A stretch of DNA of 36,355 bases from Macrococcoides caseolyticum (GTDB lineage Bacteria; Bacillota; Bacilli; Staphylococcales; Staphylococcaceae), in assembly GCF_002902665.1 (NCBI RefSeq), contig NZ_PPRM01000006.1, positions 1 through 36,355 on the forward strand, read 5' to 3'. Positions 34,132 to 36,355 of the stretch are shown here, one piece after another (position 1 is the stretch's first letter; every line of letters starts with the position of its first letter). The notes under the pieces were generated by a model, which saw only the letters and a program-made list of their open reading frames with translations, was not told the DNA's origin and did no database searches. Position numbers and translations under genes: made by a program.

Positions 34132-34500
34132 CTACTCCACAACAGATTTCTTCTCGACTTTAGCATCAAATTCACCTTCGTTATCAAAGATGATATATGG
34201 CTGTCTGAAAATGTGAACATCATTTTTCTTAATTAAAATATATGGTTTAGCACTTTCATCTTTAAGAATGTGCTCCGTGACATTTTCTGTATCAAATCGT
34301 TCAGACTTTAACTTTTTATTATCCTTATATCCGACTTCCATGGACATCTTGCTCTCACTGCCGTTATTCAGCACTTCTGCATAGACGAGGTCATACTTCT
34401 TAACATTCTCACCAGATGCATCTGGTGCCTCTTTTTCTTTCGCATTCCCACATGCTGCAAGTAATAATGTTAATATTACGATATAGCTTAATCGTTTCAT
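34132..34500 (-). CDS. small lipoprotein
   Basis: The 122-residue precursor has a lipobox LAAC (Cys17) after a hydrophobic leader, so it should be lipid-anchored on the outer membrane face. The mature part is small, with alternating charged strands (YDLVYAEVLNN, KPYILIKKNDVHIFRQPYII). AAGGAG precedes ATG 34500. It heads a two-gene unit with the Ser-rich secreted protein. No known family is recognised. Confidence 0.8.
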   Translation of the reverse strand: MKRLSYIVILTLLLAACGNAKEKEAPDASGENVKKYDLVYAEVLNNGSESKMSMEVGYKDNKKLKSERFDTENVTEHILKDESAKPYILIKKNDVHIFRQPYIIFDNEGEFDAKVEKKSVVE

Positions 34501-34578
34501 GTGTCCACTCCTTTATATACTGTTAATTTCACTTTATAATAACATTTTAAATTAGACAAAGAAAATTTAACAATAAAC

Positions 34579-34607
34579 TTGAAATATGTCTGTTTTTATC
34601 ATATAAT
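34579..34607 (+). promoter_or_regulatory. strong sigma-A promoter of the tRNA-Ser-like RNA
   Basis: TTGAAA (34579-34584) and TATAAT (34602-34607) are 17 bases apart, a near-consensus promoter. The predicted start (about 34614) is some 13 bases before the tRNA-like sequence. A terminator follows that RNA, so this is a dedicated transcription unit. Confidence 0.85.
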
Positions 34608-34626
34608 ATTAAGGTAATTGAATTTT

Positions 34627-34716
34627 GGAGGGATACCCAAGCCTGGTTAAGGGGACCGATATTTATATCGGTTAGAAGCTTTATAGCTTGCGTTGGTTCA
34701 AATCCTTCTCCCTCCG
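34627..34716 (+). tRNA. tRNA-Ser-like RNA without a normal anticodon loop
   Basis: The sequence folds as a class II tRNA. The acceptor is GGAGGGA/TCCCTCC with G73 (34716), and the D-arm CCC/GGG has a GG-containing loop. A long variable arm AAGCT-TTAT-AGCTT and a T-loop TTCAAAT follow. The 5' part TACCCAAG, the variable arm and G73 match tRNA-Ser. The anticodon arm does not: ACCGATAT-TT-ATATCGGT (34655-34672) is a perfect 8-base inverted repeat, leaving a 6- or 8-base loop with A where U33 should be. The T-stem GTTGG/CCTTC has two T-T mismatches at positions 50-64 and 51-63. CCA is not encoded. It is either a pseudogene or a tRNA with a non-ribosomal job. A strong promoter and a terminator flank it. 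Confidence 0.65.
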
Positions 34717-34724
34717 TAGACCGA

Positions 34725-34755
34725 GATCAGAACATGATGTTCTGGTCTTTTTTTT
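34725..34755 (+). terminator. terminator of the tRNA-Ser-like RNA
   Basis: GATCAGAACA / TGTTCTGGTC (10 bp, one T-G pair) ends in eight T residues. It lies nine bases after the tRNA-like sequence and before the ribosome binding site of paiA. Confidence 0.85.
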
Positions 34756-34785
34756 ATGTTATATTTTAACAAAAGGAGTGATGAC

Positions 34786-35292
34786 ATGATTCAACCATGT
34801 ACAATAGAGGACAAGCAAGCATTGCAGCATATCGCATATCAGACATTTGATGAAACGTTTAGAGCTCAAAATAAAAAAGAAAATATTGATCATTATTTGA
34901 AGACGGCTTTTACAGATGAAAAAGTAGAACGAGAACTTTCAAATCCACATTCATTCTTCTATTTTATATTTCATGAAGAACAGCTTGCCGGCTATTTAAA
35001 GTTAAATATAAAGGACGCACAGACTGAACCATTTGATGAACATCATCTGGAAATTGAGCGTATCTATATTCTGAAGCAATTTCAGAAACATGGATTAGGA
35101 CAATCACTATACCAGCATGCTCTTCAAAAAGCGCGTGCATTATCATGTGAACACATCTGGCTCGGTGTGTGGGAGAAGAATACAAACGCTATTGATTTCT
35201 ATCAGAAGATGGGCTTTATGAAAGTCGACCAACATGCGTTTTTCATGGGCGACGACGAACAGATAGATATTATCATGTTAAAAAATATATAG
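34786..35292 (+). CDS. paiA: PaiA-type GNAT N-acetyltransferase (polyamine acetylation)
   Basis: The 168-residue GNAT closely follows Bacillus subtilis PaiA, which acetylates spermidine and spermine. Shared blocks are FDETFRAQNKKENIDHYL, ELSNPHSFFYFI, LEIERIYI, the acetyl-CoA loop FQKHGLGQ, IWLGVWEKNTNAIDFYQKMG and FFMGDDEQ. I chose ATG 34786 after AAAGGAG; the frame extends ten codons upstream into the preceding terminator. The comparison is from memory. No paiB partner lies next to it. Confidence 0.85.
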   Translation: MIQPCTIEDKQALQHIAYQTFDETFRAQNKKENIDHYLKTAFTDEKVERELSNPHSFFYFIFHEEQLAGYLKLNIKDAQTEPFDEHHLEIERIYILKQFQKHGLGQSLYQHALQKARALSCEHIWLGVWEKNTNAIDFYQKMGFMKVDQHAFFMGDDEQIDIIMLKNI

Positions 35293-35337
35293 AATTTTAT
35301 CCTTTATATGGTATATTTTAGGTAAGAGGTGAACTAG

Positions 35338-35433
35338 GTGCTCAGTGACCAATTTAAGAAGGCGATGATGATCTATTTATCAATTTCTGTATTGATGTTC
35401 ACTATAGCAATCTATCTCTACGAATACCTATGA
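35338..35433 (+). CDS. very small single-span membrane protein, 31 residues
   Basis: GTG 35338, six bases after AGAGGTGA, opens a 31-codon frame with a charged start (MLSDQFKKAMM) and one hydrophobic helix to the end (YLSISVLMFTIAIYLYEYL). The good ribosome binding site and the clean charged-then-hydrophobic pattern support translation. Function unknown. Confidence 0.45.
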   Translation: MLSDQFKKAMMIYLSISVLMFTIAIYLYEYL

Positions 35434-35529
35434 AATCTTTCATCGCCTAGATACTGATAAAGGTAAAATTGGTCTTGCCATGATGTGTATTCACAAAATA
35501 AACAGCAGAAGATAATAGGGGGCTTAAAG

Positions 35530-35883
35530 ATGAAATGCGTACACTGTAATTACAAATTCACTTTTAAAGAACGCATGAAAGTGGGATGGAAACCTTCTAC
35601 GGATACTATCGTCATATGCCCGAAGTGTGGCGGTAGACAATATATCTCAAACAAAAGAATGGCGAAATCATATGGATTAATGCTGCTAGTGGAACTCATA
35701 CTGATCATAGGAGCGCCGCTAATTAAAGTACCCATACCCCTCCTTACAGTCTTGATGATTATCGCGCTTGCTTTAGTCATCGTGCTATTTCCGTTAACAC
35801 TGAAACTCGTCGCTGAGAAAGATGGATTGCTTGAAGAACAGTTTCGGGAGATGGAGAAGAAACAAAAGAGGAAATCGCTATGA
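35530..35883 (+). CDS. cxxc_20_cxxc-type zinc-binding membrane protein
   Basis: The 117-residue protein starts with a zinc-ribbon-like domain: CVHC (residues 3-6) and CPKCGG, about 20 residues apart. Two hydrophobic segments follow (about 45-65 and 68-88), then a Lys/Glu-rich cytosolic tail. This is the pattern of the Firmicute cxxc_20_cxxc family (TIGR04104), whose function is unknown. ATG 35530 follows AGGGGG by seven bases; 15 upstream codons in frame lack such a site. It overlaps the next gene by four bases. Confidence 0.8.
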   Translation: MKCVHCNYKFTFKERMKVGWKPSTDTIVICPKCGGRQYISNKRMAKSYGLMLLVELILIIGAPLIKVPIPLLTVLMIIALALVIVLFPLTLKLVAEKDGLLEEQFREMEKKQKRKSL

Positions 35884-36146
35884 CAAAACAATATTATCTG
35901 ATCACTACAATTATTATGTTCATAATTAATACCATCGTTATTTCAACGATGGTGATTTTGCAATACATTTTAGGGTTTGCAAATGAATATATAGATTATA
36001 TGTATAGTGATGGAAATACATATCATTCATTAAATCACAATAATATCTTCTTAAGCTATGTCAGCTTTGTACCTATCACACTTGCTGTAATTTCGTTAGT
36101 TACACTTTATGAATACAAAAATTACGATAAAAATAATCCCGCATGA
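35880..36146 (+). CDS. two-span membrane protein, 88 residues
   Basis: The protein has a first hydrophobic helix (about residues 6-31), a polar outer loop rich in Tyr, Asn and His (NEYIDYMYSDGNTYHSLNHN), a second helix (about 57-76) and a charged tail. ATG 35880 overlaps the stop of the zinc-ribbon protein (ATGA), so the two are co-translated. No family recognised. Confidence 0.7.
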   Translation: MTKQYYLITTIIMFIINTIVISTMVILQYILGFANEYIDYMYSDGNTYHSLNHNNIFLSYVSFVPITLAVISLVTLYEYKNYDKNNPA

Positions 36147-36163
36147 CAATGTCATGTGGGATT
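36135..36163. terminator. terminator between convergent genes at the right edge
   Basis: AATCCCGCATGAC / GTCATGTGGGATT (13 bp with one mispair, 3-base loop). It overlaps the end of the two-span protein gene. A T-rich run on the minus strand suggests it also serves the next gene from the right. Confidence 0.7.
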
Positions 36164-36165
36164 TA

Positions 36166-36355
36166 TTACATATCTTTGCTTTTCATTCTTTCTAGTTCTT
36201 TATTAACTTTTTCATTATAGCTTTTCTGTCCATTTTTATATTCTGAAAATAATAAGATTAAAAAAAGTACTAGTAAAAATAATACTGCCCAAAGCGGCAT
36301 ATTGGCATATTGATAATAGTATATAGCATATATAACTGCAAACACTGGGACTATG
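36166..36355 (-). CDS. membrane protein, C-terminal part (cut by the window edge)
   Basis: The minus-strand frame ends at TAA 36166-36168 and is open to the window edge, giving about 62 residues. These are two hydrophobic stretches (VFAVIYAIYYYQ and LWAVLFLLVLFLILLF) and a basic tail ending LERMKSKDM. The start lies outside the window. No family recognised. Confidence 0.6.
   Translation of the reverse strand, partial: IVPVFAVIYAIYYYQYANMPLWAVLFLLVLFLILLFSEYKNGQKSYNEKVNKELERMKSKDM

Noticed and set aside
34627-34716. Ordinary tRNA-Ser, tRNA-Leu or suppressor tRNA
   Set aside because: No 7-base anticodon loop with U33 can be formed. G73 and the 5' sequence speak against Leu. An 8-base-loop frameshift suppressor is possible in principle but the T-stem mismatches argue against ribosomal use.

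Overview
The window looks like chromosomal DNA of a low-GC Firmicute of the family Staphylococcaceae, most likely Macrococcus or a close relative. The evidence is the AT-rich sequence, staphylococcal-type ribosome binding sites, the neighbourhood groES-groEL beside an MroQ-like CPBP protease, CIRCE plus CtsR control of groESL, and the block tsaE-tsaB-rimI-tsaD / ABC-F / rex. The genus is an inference; the family is fairly secure.

Left chromosomal part (1-17171). The 3' part of a 5S rRNA and its terminator are followed by an overlapping operon for the tRNA t6A modification machinery (tsaE, tsaB, rimI, tsaD). A DnaA-box cluster lies between tsaD and a convergent ABC-F ATPase gene. Then come rex with its own Rex operator, tatA and tatC separated by an attenuator-like hairpin, a GH32 C-terminal fragment with an RpiR/MurR-type regulator, a two-domain VOC protein, an LPXTG wall protein, an M3 oligoendopeptidase, a two-domain PPK2-type polyphosphate kinase, an MroQ-like protease and groES-groEL.

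Integrated element (17153-30088, about 12.9 kb). A 20-bp direct repeat, catgccaggaatgatgtaat, marks attL (the last codons of groEL) and attR. Inside are a tyrosine integrase and CI-like repressor (leftward), then rightward a Cro-like protein, an excisionase-like HTH protein, small proteins, a primase, an SF3/P4-type helicase, an iteron-type origin and a structural module: portal, HK97 prohead protease, major capsid protein, connector, HNH nuclease, small and large terminase, and a head-closure adaptor. Tail, tape-measure, baseplate, holin and endolysin genes are absent. This is the layout of a capsid-forming phage-inducible chromosomal island (cf-PICI), which packages itself in its own heads and takes tails from a helper phage. 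Paired arm-type repeats lie inside both ends. The original groESL terminator has been pushed to the far side of attR.

Right chromosomal part (30089-36355). This holds small and membrane protein genes, an XRE regulator with two paralogous membrane proteins behind a well-formed promoter with two operators, a LysE exporter beside a MocR/aminotransferase remnant, a 61-62-bp tandem repeat array, a Ser-rich secreted protein with a lipoprotein, and a PaiA-type acetyltransferase. Between the lipoprotein and paiA is a strong sigma-A promoter driving a tRNA-Ser-like RNA whose anticodon arm is an almost closed hairpin and whose T-stem has mismatches at positions that EF-Tu reads. It ends at an intrinsic terminator. 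I consider this RNA and the cf-PICI the two most interesting things in the window.
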